From Bacillota bacterium (lineage in GTDB: Bacteria; Bacillota; Clostridia; Acetivibrionales; JAEXSP01): a DNA stretch of 64,000 nt. The position numbers were made by a program, and so were the translations under genes. Below the pieces are notes generated by a model. That model had not been told where the DNA came from. It saw only the letters and a list, made by a program, of their open reading frames with translations, and did no database searches. How positions within the stretch are numbered: position 1 is the first letter of the stretch; each line of letters begins with the position of its first letter. The stretch covers positions 12,808-76,807 of the forward strand of contig JAEXSP010000014.1 of NCBI GenBank assembly GCA_023453795.1, read 5' to 3'. This document shows, in pieces, positions 1 to 9,412 of the stretch.

Positions 1-134
1 TTCTCTAATATGTGCCACCCTTTTGGTATAAATGATTGTATGTCTTTAACGCCGTTATCGGTTTTTATTTGGGCCGGACTTTGTGCCCCAAGCAAACTGA
101 ATGATAACACTGCTAATAAAATAAATTTTTTCAT
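1..134 (-). CDS. secreted protein, N-terminal part only
   Basis: The window edge cuts this gene, leaving 44 codons. The start is the ATG at 132-134, with an AAAGGATT ribosome site about 5 bases upstream. The product begins MKKFILLAVLSFSLLG and continues AQSPAQ, a typical cleavable signal peptide, so the protein is probably exported. The mature part starts with a region reading SFIPKGWHIL. I do not recognise the family from this short piece. It lies 50 bp downstream of the acetyltransferase on the same strand and could be co-transcribed with it. Confidence 0.6.
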   Translation of the reverse strand, partial: MKKFILLAVLSFSLLGAQSPAQIKTDNGVKDIQSFIPKGWHILE

Positions 135-185
135 ACACTAATCCTTTCAATATGTATTAAGTGCCAAGTATCCTGCAAATGCAAA

Positions 186-800
186 TTATATCCATTGTCC
201 CGGAAGTTTCAGCTTTTCCATATATGGAAACTTTTTATCATATTCCTCGGCAGCTTCTTCGTTGTTACAATCATCAAACGCTTTTGACTCATAAAACTTC
301 CCTTTTACTCCATCCAAACCGCCGGGCACCAATTCAATTCCCATAAATGCATCAAAATTCTTACCGTCTTTTGTTGTAATGTTAAAACAGTCACATGGCT
401 TAAAACCATGACGCGGATAATACTCCGGTTCTCCAAAGATAATAATCGCCCGATATCCCTTTTCTCTCGCCAACTGCATTGTATTCTCCAGCAATTCTCC
501 GCCAATGCCCTTTTTCTGATACTCAGGGTCAATGCACAAAGGACCAAAGGTTATTACATCTGTTCTCTTATCACCATCCAGTACATATGCTTTTGTATAC
601 ATAATTGTCCCAACTACCTTACCATCCAATTCTGCAACTCTGCTTAATTCAGGAATGTAATCGTCGCTGGAGCGAAGGATGTGAACCAGATAATGTTCAT
701 TGCATCCGGGTACATGAAGATTCCAAAATGCTTTCTTTGTCACATATTCTGTTTCATACCAATCAGATTCCTTTTCTTCTCTTATTATGATTCTATCCAC
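186..800 (-). CDS. GNAT-family N-acetyltransferase
   Basis: This 204-residue protein is a GCN5-related acetyltransferase, which moves an acetyl group from acetyl-CoA to an amine; the substrate cannot be told from sequence. The acetyl-CoA loop is QKKGIGGELL (about residues 95-104), preceded by the strand GPLCIDPEY and followed by the GEPEYYPRHGF segment typical of the 'predicted N-acetyltransferase YhbS' type. The start codon is GTG at 798-800, supported by AGAAAGGAG about 7 bases upstream. No operon partner is clear. Confidence 0.85.
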   Translation of the reverse strand: MDRIIIREEKESDWYETEYVTKKAFWNLHVPGCNEHYLVHILRSSDDYIPELSRVAELDGKVVGTIMYTKAYVLDGDKRTDVITFGPLCIDPEYQKKGIGGELLENTMQLAREKGYRAIIIFGEPEYYPRHGFKPCDCFNITTKDGKNFDAFMGIELVPGGLDGVKGKFYESKAFDDCNNEEAAEEYDKKFPYMEKLKLPGQWI

Positions 801-901
801 CTTGAATCTCCTTTCTAATCCTTACTTTATTCATTGAACATTACTAAACTGCACTATCGGGTTTCCTGTAAGCGCATTGACACAGCATACTTATAAAGTT
901 T

Positions 902-935
902 AAGGGAGTGCTGCCCTTATTTGCAACACTCCCTT
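902..935 (-). terminator. hairpin terminator after the cyclophilin gene
   Basis: A 9-bp perfect stem (AAGGGAGTG at 902-910 and CACTCCCTT at 927-935) with a 16-base loop lies 32 bp beyond the cyclophilin stop codon. The minus-strand side continues into an A/T-rich AAACTTTATA stretch, and the plus-strand side into TTTT, so it could end transcription from either side. Confidence 0.6.
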
Positions 936-967
936 TTAACAAAGAGATTTGCTCTGTAGCAACCATG

Positions 968-1507
968 TCATGCCTTTTCTACTTCTCCGTAATCAACTCC
1001 AAAAGTCTCCACCGTTGCCTTTTTCATTTTCTGTTCCTTTACAGGCTTGTCAGTATAATCCCTCTTCACCTTTACGATGCTGTCGACTTCCTCCATGCCT
1101 TCCGTAACCTTACCGAAAGCGGCATATTCGCCGTCAAGGTGTGAAGCCTTGTCTACCATTATGAAAAACTGTGAGCCGGCTGAATTGGGGTTCGAAGACC
1201 TTGCCATGGAAATTACTCCGCGATCATGCTTCAAGTCGTTTTTAAAGCGGTTCCTGGAGAACTCTCCCTTGATTTTGTAGCCTGCATCTCCGGTTCCGTT
1301 CCCCGTGGGGCATCCCCCCTGAATCATAAAACCAGGTATTACCCTGTGAAAGGTCAATCCGTCATAAAAGCCCTTCTGTACAAGCGATATAAAGTTTCTT
1401 ACAGTATTCGGCGCAATTTCAGGGTACAATTCAATCTTGAAGCTATTTCCGCTTTCCATTTCAATAGTTACTATAGGATTCTGACTCAAATTCAATCTTC
1501 CTCTCAT
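968..1507 (-). CDS. cyclophilin-type peptidyl-prolyl cis-trans isomerase
   Basis: The 179-residue product speeds cis/trans isomerisation of X-Pro bonds during protein folding. Cyclophilin signatures are clear: FHRVIPGFMIQGG with the catalytic Arg, then SAGSQFFI and a FGKVTEGMEEVD segment near the C-terminus. There is no signal peptide, so it is probably cytoplasmic. It stands alone with its own hairpin terminator at 902-935. Length and motif order match small bacterial cyclophilins of the PpiB type. Confidence 0.92.
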   Translation of the reverse strand: MRGRLNLSQNPIVTIEMESGNSFKIELYPEIAPNTVRNFISLVQKGFYDGLTFHRVIPGFMIQGGCPTGNGTGDAGYKIKGEFSRNRFKNDLKHDRGVISMARSSNPNSAGSQFFIMVDKASHLDGEYAAFGKVTEGMEEVDSIVKVKRDYTDKPVKEQKMKKATVETFGVDYGEVEKA

Positions 1508-1692
1508 CTATGTTTGTAATAATCCTTATTATACCATCCTTCGTTCTAAATAAACCACTATTTTTTAGTATCCTTCACATCAATACATAAAAAAACGGTT
1601 CGGTTTTATTTTTCAGGGTATATCTTATTTAAATAATCATATTATACTGTAAGTGATTATTAATAAATATTGTAAAGGAAGGCAAACCGAGC

Positions 1693-2091
1693 ATGTGGAA
1701 GGAATTTAAGGAATTTGCCGTTAAAGGCAACGTAATGGATTTGGCTGTCGCTGTCGTTATAGGTGCTGCTTTCGGTAAAATTGTTACTTCTCTTGTAAAT
1801 GATATAATAATGCCGATTGTAAGTGTTTTAACGGGTGGTATTAATTTTTCACATTTGAATATTCTCATAAAGAAAGCCCATGAGGATGTGCCTGCAGTTA
1901 CTTTTAACTACGGAAGCTTTATGCAGAATATTATTGACTTTTTTATTATATCCTTTTCTATCTTCCTTTTTATCAAACTGATTAATAAGCTTAAACGTGA
2001 AAAGAAAGCAGAAAATGTTGAGCCTGAAGCACCCAAACAATCTCAGGAGGCCTTGCTGCTTGAGGAAATAAGGGACTTATTAAGAAAATAG
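1693..2091 (+). CDS. mscL: large-conductance mechanosensitive channel MscL
   Basis: This 132-residue membrane protein is the osmotic emergency valve that opens under membrane tension and releases solutes on hypo-osmotic shock. The N-terminal signature FKEFAVKGNVMDLAVAVVIG is the highly conserved first helix, with the second transmembrane helix around residues 75-97 (FFIISFSIFLFIKLI). The C-terminal charged bundle LLLEEIRDLL is intact. The start has AAAGGAAGG 11-12 bases upstream. A strong terminator (2111-2135) follows directly, so the gene is probably monocistronic. Confidence 0.95.
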   Translation: MWKEFKEFAVKGNVMDLAVAVVIGAAFGKIVTSLVNDIIMPIVSVLTGGINFSHLNILIKKAHEDVPAVTFNYGSFMQNIIDFFIISFSIFLFIKLINKLKREKKAENVEPEAPKQSQEALLLEEIRDLLRK

Positions 2092-2110
2092 AGTTAAATT
2101 TTTAGAAACT

Positions 2111-2135
2111 GCAGGCCAAAAAGGCCTGCTTTTTT
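2111..2135 (+). terminator. rho-independent terminator of mscL
   Basis: A 7-bp perfect G/C-rich stem (GCAGGCC 2111-2117, GGCCTGC 2123-2129) with a 5-base loop is followed by six T residues. It lies 20 bp after the mscL stop codon. Confidence 0.9.
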
Positions 2136-2202
2136 ACACGTCAACTAATAAATATGTCATCTTTAATTCGAGCCGGCATTTGCAATTTTACTGTTTACGG
2201 AG

Positions 2203-2343
2203 TCAATTATAATAAAAAATGCCAGAAAAATTGGCAATAGGAGATATCTTATACAATGTTCCGTTGAAAGAACCTGAATCATATGTATGTAAATTGTCCT
2301 TAGTATAGCCGAGGTCATCAAGAGCACCTTGCTTGGCATTATC
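2203..2343 (-). pseudogene. decayed fragment of an extracellular solute-binding protein
   Basis: Read on the minus strand from 2343 to a stop at 2203-2205, this stretch encodes DLGYTKDNLHTYDSGSFNG and then TLYKISPIANFSGI. That is nearly the same as DLGYSKDDLYTYDSGVFNG and ILYKISPTAEFTGVLYN in the extracellular part of the kinase encoded at 12891-15341. It has no start codon or ribosome site of its own and begins one base out of register with the stop of the response regulator gene. I read it as the leftover of a once longer solute-binding domain gene, probably from a duplication. The overlapping 60-residue frame at 2163-2345 has no support. Confidence 0.65.
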
Positions 2344-2737
2344 AAGAAATTAGCCCCAGCTTTAGCAGGACTTCAGTAAACTTATCCGTATCGATGGGTT
2401 TTGAAGCAAACGCTTCACAGCCTATCTCAAAGGCATTCTGTACGAAATCTGTACCCGAAAGGGCTGTTATCATAATGACCTTAGTCCTTTTATGCGGAAG
2501 AATGCCCTTTTGAGTCTCTAAGTCCCTGATGGTTTTTAAAACCTTTATGCCGTCTACCTTCGGCATCATCACATCCAGGCAAATTAAATCGTAGTTTTGT
2601 TTGGTTTTCAAAGCAAAAAGAAATGCATCCAATGCTTCAAGTCCATCCACTACAACATCGCACTCTCCATATTGTGACAAAAACTTTTGCATAAACTTCC
2701 TGCTGGCAAGGTCATCTTCAACAATTAAAGTTTTCAA
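2342..2737 (-). CDS. single-domain response regulator (CheY-like)
   Basis: The 131-residue product is a receiver domain without an output domain. Acidic pocket residues E7, D8 and D9, phosphoacceptor D55 (LICLDVMMPKVDG), T91 and K113-P114 are all present. The gene overlaps the end of the hybrid kinase gene by 4 bp, so the two are translationally coupled and it is the likely partner of that kinase or of CheA. A CheY-like role at the end of this chemosensory operon is inference. The C-terminus runs directly into the solute-binding-protein remnant. Confidence 0.9.
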   Translation of the reverse strand: MKTLIVEDDLASRKFMQKFLSQYGECDVVVDGLEALDAFLFALKTKQNYDLICLDVMMPKVDGIKVLKTIRDLETQKGILPHKRTKVIMITALSGTDFVQNAFEIGCEAFASKPIDTDKFTEVLLKLGLIS

Positions 2738-5700
2738 TTGGTATCCTTCCCTTCCTTAAAATACAGATTTCTAATCGTATTTAATTCCTGCTCAAACAAA
2801 CGGGTATTTTCGACAGCATTTCCAATATCTCCGCGTCTTGCAGCTAATTCGATCTGAAACCCCGCGCTTTTCAATTCGTCAGCACCGATTTGGTTGCACA
2901 GGTTTTTCAATTCATGTGCAATCGCCTCTATATTTTCACTATTGCTTCTTTTCAAACTGTCAATCAGTTTAATGTAAGCCTCTTCGATTTTTATGATGTC
3001 CCGGGGCTGAATATAATTGATATCTTCATTACACCCCTGCACCAAAACGACATTACCATCATTATCCAACCTTACGCCGCTTACTGTCAAGTTTTTTTCG
3101 ATCTCAGCCATCGTTTTTTCAATTATGTAATACAATTCCTCCATTTGTATGGGTTTCGGCAGGTATTCGTCCGCACCCAGGGCTATAAATCTTTCCCTGT
3201 CCCCTTGTAGTGCATATGCCGTAATGGCAATAATAGGAGTATGCTTTTGAGTACCTTCAATTTCTCTTATCCTCCTTGTCGCCTCCAAGCCATCCATTTT
3301 GGGCATCTGAATATCCATAAGTATCAGATCGTATATTCCGCTCGCGTGTTTCTTTACTGCCTCGATGCCATTATTGGCAATATCCACGCAGTAACCGTGC
3401 TTCCTCAGCATCCGTGCTATAACAGTCTGGTTAACGTTGTCATCCTCAGCAAGAAGTATTTTCATTTTTTGCACTGATTTCGTCATGACCGGCTGGAACA
3501 AAGGAGTGACTTCGCTTTTTTCTCCTTTTATAGCTTCTATCGTAAAATAGAACGTACTCCCTTTACCTTTGTCACTCTCAACCCACATTCTTCCGCCCAT
3601 CATTTCTACAAGCTTCTTCGAAATTACAAGCCCCAGCCCTGCACCACCAAAATTTCTTGTTATCGAGCTGTCAACCTGGCTAAAGGTCTTAAACAGCCTG
3701 CTTTTTTCTTCCTTGCTTACTCCTATTCCGGTATCTGAAACAGCAAAGAGAAGTTCAATTTTGTCATCTCTTTGCAACTTTTTCTTTATTGAGACATTAA
3801 CCTCTCCTCTTTCAGTAAATTTTATCGCATTTCCGATCAAATTGTTCAGAACCTGCCTCAGCCTGTTAGGATCGCCTACCAGATAATGAGGTATGCCGGA
3901 AGATATAGTATAGCTGAATTCCAGGCTTTTTTTATCCGCAGTATGACTGTGAGCTCTTGAAACTTCCTCCAGCAAAGGCCTTATTTCATAAGTAATATTA
4001 TCAATAAACAGTTTTCCTGCTTCCATCTTGGAAAAGTCAAGAATGTCGTTGATTATCCTTAGAAGCGAATTTGCACAGCCTTTTGCTATTGCAAGGTTGT
4101 CCCTTTGTTCATAGTTCAGTTCTGTCTGCATTGTAAGGTCAATCATACCCACGATTCCGTTAATAGGAGTACGTATTTCGTGGCTCATATTTGCAAGGAA
4201 CTCGCTCTTGGCGCTATTTGCCGCCTCCGCCTGTTCTTTTGCCTTTGATAGTTCCAGCTCCGCAACCTTTCTCTTGGTTATGTCCTTCAATATCAACGCA
4301 AGGCTATTCGGTGCGGGAGAGTATATCGAAATTGAAAGCCACTTATCCAATACCGGGATGTAGTGCTCATTCATTTTGAAATCCTTGAAAGTTCCATTTG
4401 CATAATGCTTTTCTATCATATTAATTATATCTGTGGCATAGTTGCCATAAACATTTGTTACAGATTTTCCCGCAAGCTTTTCCTGTGACACATGGAACAT
4501 TTGCTCAAAAACCGCATTTCCTTCAACGAACTGAAGATCAAGGAATGCTCCGCCGGCATCAAAACAGATTTTCAGAAGGCAGAAAGCATCTTTCATATTG
4601 AAGAAAAGGCTTTGGTACTTTGACTGGCTCTCGAGGATTTTTTCTTCAGCCTTCTTTCTTTCCGTGATGTCTCTGACGATTTCTATCATCATTTTCTTTC
4701 CATTCAGTTCAAATGAATGTGTATGTATTTCAATATCCTTATGACTGCCTTCTCGGCTTAAAAACTCCCCTTCAAGGGCGGCATGCTTTTGCTTGAACAG
4801 CTTATCCCTCAACTCTCTGATCTTCGAGATTTCCTTTATTTTTATAAAGTCAAGAGGCGTATTGACAAAAAACTCGTCCCTGCTGCAGCCAAACATTCTG
4901 CAGGCAGTGTTATTAACTTCAACAAGCTTACCGCTGAGTATTCCTTTTGAGACCTCTCTGACAAATATTGCGTCCGAGGAGTTATGAAACAGCTGACGGT
5001 ATTTTTCTTCACTTTCGCGCAGGGCTTCTTCGGCAATCTTCCGTTCGGTAATATCCCTTGAAATGCTTATAATAAGCCTTTTGCCCCCTATATCAATACC
5101 CTGTGCACTGACTTCCGCTGGAAATGAACTTCCGTCCTTACGAAGGATATCGATTTCTTTGAACATTCCCGCTTCATCAGCTTTCTCGAACTCACCCGGG
5201 TTCTCTTCATTTGCTCTCAAGCTGCTGACTTTCATGGATAGCAGCTCCTCCGCTGTATATCCGAATGCCTGAATTGCGGCATCATTGGCATCTAGGATGT
5301 TTCCCTCCGAATCAAGGAACAAAATCTGGTCGCGTGCCATCTTTGCCAATACTTCATATCTGGCTTTTCCTTCCTCCGCCGATTTTTTCTCTGTGATATC
5401 CACGCAAAAGCCCATAAATCCTATAAAGTTGCCATCTATGTCATAGATAGGCCCCCGTCTGTCATTGATCCAGCGGTACTCGCCATCTGCCCTTTTAAGT
5501 CTGTATTCTATCTCAAAGGGTTCATGCAGTTTCATTTTTTCCAGCCATTCTGTGTGCCATCTTTTTTTATCATCACTATACACCTTTAAGGGCCAAGGCG
5601 TGTCAATTTCCTCTTCCAGTGTCCTTCCGGTAAACTGAAGCCATTTCTTATTAAAATAGTCGCATTGCAGTTCTGTCCCGCACCTCCATATCATGGAAGG

Positions 5701-6570
5701 AAAATTATCGAACATAGCCAGGTAATAGTCTCTCGAGCTGATTAATTCCTCTTCGGAGTTTTTGATTTTTGTAATATCCTCGATTACTACCATAATATGC
5801 TTTTGGCTGTTCTCGGTAATGGGAACAAAACACAATTTGTACCACCGCCTTGACTCCTTGCCGCTTACTGACATCTGAAATTGTATTTCAAATCCATTTA
5901 GGGACGTTTCCGATGCAATGACTTTTTTTATTGCACGCCAGATCTCACACAGCCCGCATTTTTCATTTCCCTGGCAGCCTTTTGTCAAACTGTTTACACA
6001 TGATAAATAATCGCCTATTTTCTGTCTGTCAGTATTGCCGGGTCCAAGGTTCATCATTTTAATAAGTGATGGATTTACCTGTTTGACAACTGCATTTTGG
6101 TCTACGATCATCATTCCCAGTGGATTCGATTCAAATATTTCTCTAAAGTTGTTCCGTTCGCTTCTTAACTCATCCTCCATTGCTTTGATGCAGTGTATGT
6201 CACGAAAGGTTATTACAACACCCTCTGCGATTCCTTTATCACCTTTTACAGGCGAAAAGCTTGCAGAGAGGTACTTTTTACTGCCGCCCTTGGTTATAAG
6301 CATGGAATTGTCGGGCAAGCCTGCTTTATTACCTTTCGAAAGCACAATATTAATAATGCTTTCGATTGCTACATTCGTCTGTGCATTAATAATAGTCAGA
6401 ACCTCTTCTAACAGCTTTCCGCATGCGTCCTCCTTTTTCCAGCCTGTTATTTCCTCAGCTGCCGAATTCGTGTATCTTATTACGCCGTCAACCCCGGTTA
6501 TAATAATTCCGTCTCCGATACAAGCTAAAGCAGCGGTCAAAAAATCACTTTTTTGAGTATTCCGGTCCAT
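2734..6570 (-). CDS. hybrid sensor histidine kinase, six PAS domains + HisKA/HATPase + REC + Hpt
   Basis: This 1278-residue soluble kinase has no transmembrane segment. Six PAS repeats fill roughly residues 7-770; the second carries a Cys cluster (CQGNEKCGLC) that could bind metal, and the third has the PAC-like YRWINDRRGP. HisKA follows with phosphorylatable His797 in MSHEIRTPING, then the ATPase N box (LIGNAIKF) and G boxes (DTGIGV, GGAGLGL). A receiver with phosphoacceptor D1086 (LILMDIQMPKMDG) and a C-terminal Hpt with the AHELKNL His complete an intramolecular phosphorelay. The start ATG at 6568-6570 has GAGGTGAT upstream. It lies 42 bp from the chemoreceptor gene and overlaps the response regulator by 4 bp, so it probably belongs to the chemosensory pathway. 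Confidence 0.93.
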   Translation of the reverse strand: MDRNTQKSDFLTAALACIGDGIIITGVDGVIRYTNSAAEEITGWKKEDACGKLLEEVLTIINAQTNVAIESIINIVLSKGNKAGLPDNSMLITKGGSKKYLSASFSPVKGDKGIAEGVVITFRDIHCIKAMEDELRSERNNFREIFESNPLGMMIVDQNAVVKQVNPSLIKMMNLGPGNTDRQKIGDYLSCVNSLTKGCQGNEKCGLCEIWRAIKKVIASETSLNGFEIQFQMSVSGKESRRWYKLCFVPITENSQKHIMVVIEDITKIKNSEEELISSRDYYLAMFDNFPSMIWRCGTELQCDYFNKKWLQFTGRTLEEEIDTPWPLKVYSDDKKRWHTEWLEKMKLHEPFEIEYRLKRADGEYRWINDRRGPIYDIDGNFIGFMGFCVDITEKKSAEEGKARYEVLAKMARDQILFLDSEGNILDANDAAIQAFGYTAEELLSMKVSSLRANEENPGEFEKADEAGMFKEIDILRKDGSSFPAEVSAQGIDIGGKRLIISISRDITERKIAEEALRESEEKYRQLFHNSSDAIFVREVSKGILSGKLVEVNNTACRMFGCSRDEFFVNTPLDFIKIKEISKIRELRDKLFKQKHAALEGEFLSREGSHKDIEIHTHSFELNGKKMMIEIVRDITERKKAEEKILESQSKYQSLFFNMKDAFCLLKICFDAGGAFLDLQFVEGNAVFEQMFHVSQEKLAGKSVTNVYGNYATDIINMIEKHYANGTFKDFKMNEHYIPVLDKWLSISIYSPAPNSLALILKDITKRKVAELELSKAKEQAEAANSAKSEFLANMSHEIRTPINGIVGMIDLTMQTELNYEQRDNLAIAKGCANSLLRIINDILDFSKMEAGKLFIDNITYEIRPLLEEVSRAHSHTADKKSLEFSYTISSGIPHYLVGDPNRLRQVLNNLIGNAIKFTERGEVNVSIKKKLQRDDKIELLFAVSDTGIGVSKEEKSRLFKTFSQVDSSITRNFGGAGLGLVISKKLVEMMGGRMWVESDKGKGSTFYFTIEAIKGEKSEVTPLFQPVMTKSVQKMKILLAEDDNVNQTVIARMLRKHGYCVDIANNGIEAVKKHASGIYDLILMDIQMPKMDGLEATRRIREIEGTQKHTPIIAITAYALQGDRERFIALGADEYLPKPIQMEELYYIIEKTMAEIEKNLTVSGVRLDNDGNVVLVQGCNEDINYIQPRDIIKIEEAYIKLIDSLKRSNSENIEAIAHELKNLCNQIGADELKSAGFQIELAARRGDIGNAVENTRLFEQELNTIRNLYFKEGKDTN

Positions 6571-6612
6571 TTCATATCACCTCGAACCAATTCAGCTATT
6601 GTTTATGATTTA

Positions 6613-9354
6613 TCAGTACTTTCCAAAATCCGCGCTGCTCAAGTCAATTTTTCTTGAATTGGCTGCAAAGGTCTTTATCGTATCGGGCGATTTCTTTTTT
6701 ACCAGCATTGCCTCGGCTGTACTTGCCGCATCTGATTTATCATCCTCCATATCGATATTGGATGCACTTTTCCTTCTTAACCGGAACCTGCTTACCATTT
6801 CTCTGAGCACTTCAGCCTGGCTGGAGAGCTCCTCGCTGGCAGCAGCACTTTCCTGAGAGGTTGCCGAGTTTGTTTGTGTTACTTCAGAAACCTGCATAAT
6901 ACCTTGATTGACTTGAGAAATGCCTGTTGCCTGTTCATTGGAAGCGGATGTAATACCCCCAACGAGTTCAGCCGCTCTTGCAACAACCTCAACAATAGTA
7001 TTCAGGGCTTCTGCTGTCTCATTTGCAATTTTTGTGCCAACCTCTGCTTTCTTAATCGATCCTTCAATAAGCGTCGTGGTTTCTTTGGCGGCATTTGCCG
7101 ATCTTGCAGCAAGGTTCCTTACTTCTTCGGCAACAACAGCAAACCCTTTGCCGTGCTGTCCCGCCCTTGCCGCTTCCACTGCAGCATTTAAAGCTAAAAT
7201 ATTTGTTTGGAATGCTATTTCATCTATAACCTTTATTATCTTGGATATGCTTGCCGAGGAGTCATTGATTTCTATCATTGCCTTCAGCATTTCCTGCATC
7301 TGTACATTTCCCCTGACGGCATCTTCTTTTGCTGTTATAGCCAATTTATTGGCATCGTTTGCATTTATCGCGCTTTGCTTGGTCTGTGCTGCAATTTCCT
7401 CCATGGACGCAGTCAGCTCTTCGATTGAGCTTGCCTGCTCTGTTGAGCCTTGAGACAGGGCCTGTGCAGAATTTGATACCTGTCTTGACCCTGCAGCAAC
7501 CTGAACCGCAGCATTGCTTATGTCGTTAAGAACATCATGAAACGATTTGATTGTAGAATTAAGAGAATCCTCTATTTTCGAATACTCACCTCTATATACA
7601 CCCTTCATACTAACCGTCAGGTTTCCTTTAGCCATTTCCTCCATAATGGCAGATGCCTCTTGAATCGGCTTGACAACAGCTTCAAGCGTCTTGTTCATAC
7701 CTGCAATTATTTCCCTGTAGCCTCCTTTGAATTTATCTTCATTTCCTCTTACATTCAAATTACCGTTAACAGCCGAATCCACAAGAATCCCTACTTCATT
7801 TATCAATTCTTGGATAGTTCTCATTGCTGTTATAATTGCAGGCAGCATTTTATCATTTTCCGTTCTTCTTCCAACCTTTTCGAAATCTTCGAGCTTGCCT
7901 GTATTTCCCCTTCCGACATCCTCCAATGCATCTTGAATGGTGAACAGCCTTGTACGGACAAGGTTAATCGAATCTGAGAATTCTTTCAGTTTCCCCTTGT
8001 ATTCACCTGTCATTTCCATAGTATAATCATTTACAGACATTTTCTCCAATACCTTCATTGATTCGTTCAGTGGAGCAAGGATCACTTCAACGAGTCCGTT
8101 AAGTCCATTGATCAATGATGCCCAGTCACCGTGGAAGGGGCTTGAATTTGCTCTTTCATTCAAATTTCCCTGGTTTGCAGCTGAAATAAGCTTGTTGATT
8201 TCAAAATGTACATCTTTCAGGTTTGCCCTGAGGGCTTCTATATTTTTATTGATAAATGCCTTCTTGCCCGGGAACTTCTCCAGTTCGGCATTAAAGTTAC
8301 CCTTTCCGAACTGGTCTACACAGGCCATTATTTTTTTATTGGTTTCTATGTGATCCTTCACCATGTCATTAACACCTTTGGCAAGCGATTTATAGGCTCC
8401 ATTGAATTTGCCCTCGTAAACAAACACATCGATATCTCCAAACTCATGCTGTTTCGACATGTTGTCCATTTCATAAATCAGTCCCCGGAGAGTCTCAACC
8501 ACCTTCTTCATACCCTTGGACAGAACATCATTTTCACACCTTGGAGTTATTTCTACAGACAGGTCTCCCTCTGAAATCATTTCCATTGCTGATGCACTTC
8601 TTCTGGTATTTTCAATTATGTTTTTGAAAGCTTTTACCATCTGGCCGATCTCATCTCTGGATTTGGTTTCAAGGTTTATATTGACTTCTCCCAAAGCTAT
8701 TTTATTCGCTGCATCGGTCACTTCCCTGATAGGTCTGCTGATAAGTCTGCTGATAATGAAGGCAATAACTCCCCCGATTACAAGTGCAGCAATCAAAAGA
8801 ATTATGGAAACAATCAAAATCATGTTCTCAATGTCAAGAATATCAGCTATATCACTCCTTGCAGTGCTTTCCTGGTAACCTACATATGAAGTAAGCACAG
8901 ATATTGCATTGCTGTTGTCTTTCTCAGCAACTGTATTTACATATTCAATAGCTGCTTTCTGTCCCTTTGTCTTATATATCTCTATCGTCTTCATTGGATG
9001 CGGTTCATATTTTGCCAAGGCATCCTGCACCTGCTTCAGCTTCTCTCTGTTCTGAGCATGCTTGTCTAGAAATGCAAGCTTTTCTTTCACAATTTTCGTT
9101 GCAGCATTCAGTTTATTCACATTGGTTTCGTTCCCTGTCAGCAAATAAGCCCTTGTATAAGCAGCCTGCAGCGCAGTATTCAAGGAAAGTTCCTGTGTTG
9201 CCATAAGGTTATTCAGCCTTCTATCCCGAAATTCGACAGTTTTGTTGTCAAGAGTTTTTAATCTGACATAACTGAAGCCCACAATAAAGGTCATAATCAA
9301 AAGTATTGCTATGAAACCTGCCCATATTTTTGTTGATATCTTGTTTATACTCAT
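6613..9354 (-). CDS. methyl-accepting chemotaxis protein with multiple HAMP repeats
   Basis: I place the start at the ATG 9352-9354 (MSINKISTK), which follows AAAAAGGAGAG; the longer frame to 9462 has no ribosome site and runs into cheW. The 913-residue receptor has a first membrane helix near residues 10-30, an extracellular helical sensor of about 150 residues, a second membrane helix (IVSIILLIAALVIGG), and a HAMP domain. Several further HAMP-like units follow, each marked by a G(D/N)L motif (SEGDLSVEI, NQGNLNERA, VNGNLNVRG, AKGNLTVSM). The signalling hairpin tip is canonical (EIAFQTNILALNAAVEAARAG). Poly-HAMP linkers are known in some receptors such as Aer2. It is 58 bp after cheW. Confidence 0.93.
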   Translation of the reverse strand: MSINKISTKIWAGFIAILLIMTFIVGFSYVRLKTLDNKTVEFRDRRLNNLMATQELSLNTALQAAYTRAYLLTGNETNVNKLNAATKIVKEKLAFLDKHAQNREKLKQVQDALAKYEPHPMKTIEIYKTKGQKAAIEYVNTVAEKDNSNAISVLTSYVGYQESTARSDIADILDIENMILIVSIILLIAALVIGGVIAFIISRLISRPIREVTDAANKIALGEVNINLETKSRDEIGQMVKAFKNIIENTRRSASAMEMISEGDLSVEITPRCENDVLSKGMKKVVETLRGLIYEMDNMSKQHEFGDIDVFVYEGKFNGAYKSLAKGVNDMVKDHIETNKKIMACVDQFGKGNFNAELEKFPGKKAFINKNIEALRANLKDVHFEINKLISAANQGNLNERANSSPFHGDWASLINGLNGLVEVILAPLNESMKVLEKMSVNDYTMEMTGEYKGKLKEFSDSINLVRTRLFTIQDALEDVGRGNTGKLEDFEKVGRRTENDKMLPAIITAMRTIQELINEVGILVDSAVNGNLNVRGNEDKFKGGYREIIAGMNKTLEAVVKPIQEASAIMEEMAKGNLTVSMKGVYRGEYSKIEDSLNSTIKSFHDVLNDISNAAVQVAAGSRQVSNSAQALSQGSTEQASSIEELTASMEEIAAQTKQSAINANDANKLAITAKEDAVRGNVQMQEMLKAMIEINDSSASISKIIKVIDEIAFQTNILALNAAVEAARAGQHGKGFAVVAEEVRNLAARSANAAKETTTLIEGSIKKAEVGTKIANETAEALNTIVEVVARAAELVGGITSASNEQATGISQVNQGIMQVSEVTQTNSATSQESAAASEELSSQAEVLREMVSRFRLRRKSASNIDMEDDKSDAASTAEAMLVKKKSPDTIKTFAANSRKIDLSSADFGKY

Positions 9355-9412
9355 ATTAACACTCTCCTTTTTATATACATTGAACCATTCTCTGCCACAT
9401 TTTAAACTATGT

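Noticed and set aside
2163..2345. 60-residue minus-strand frame MIMPSKVLL
   Set aside because: It is out of frame with the clear solute-binding-protein remnant and has no ribosome site.
6035..6556. 173-residue plus-strand frame over the hybrid kinase gene
   Set aside because: Shadow of the PAS-coding region on the other strand; no motif or ribosome site.
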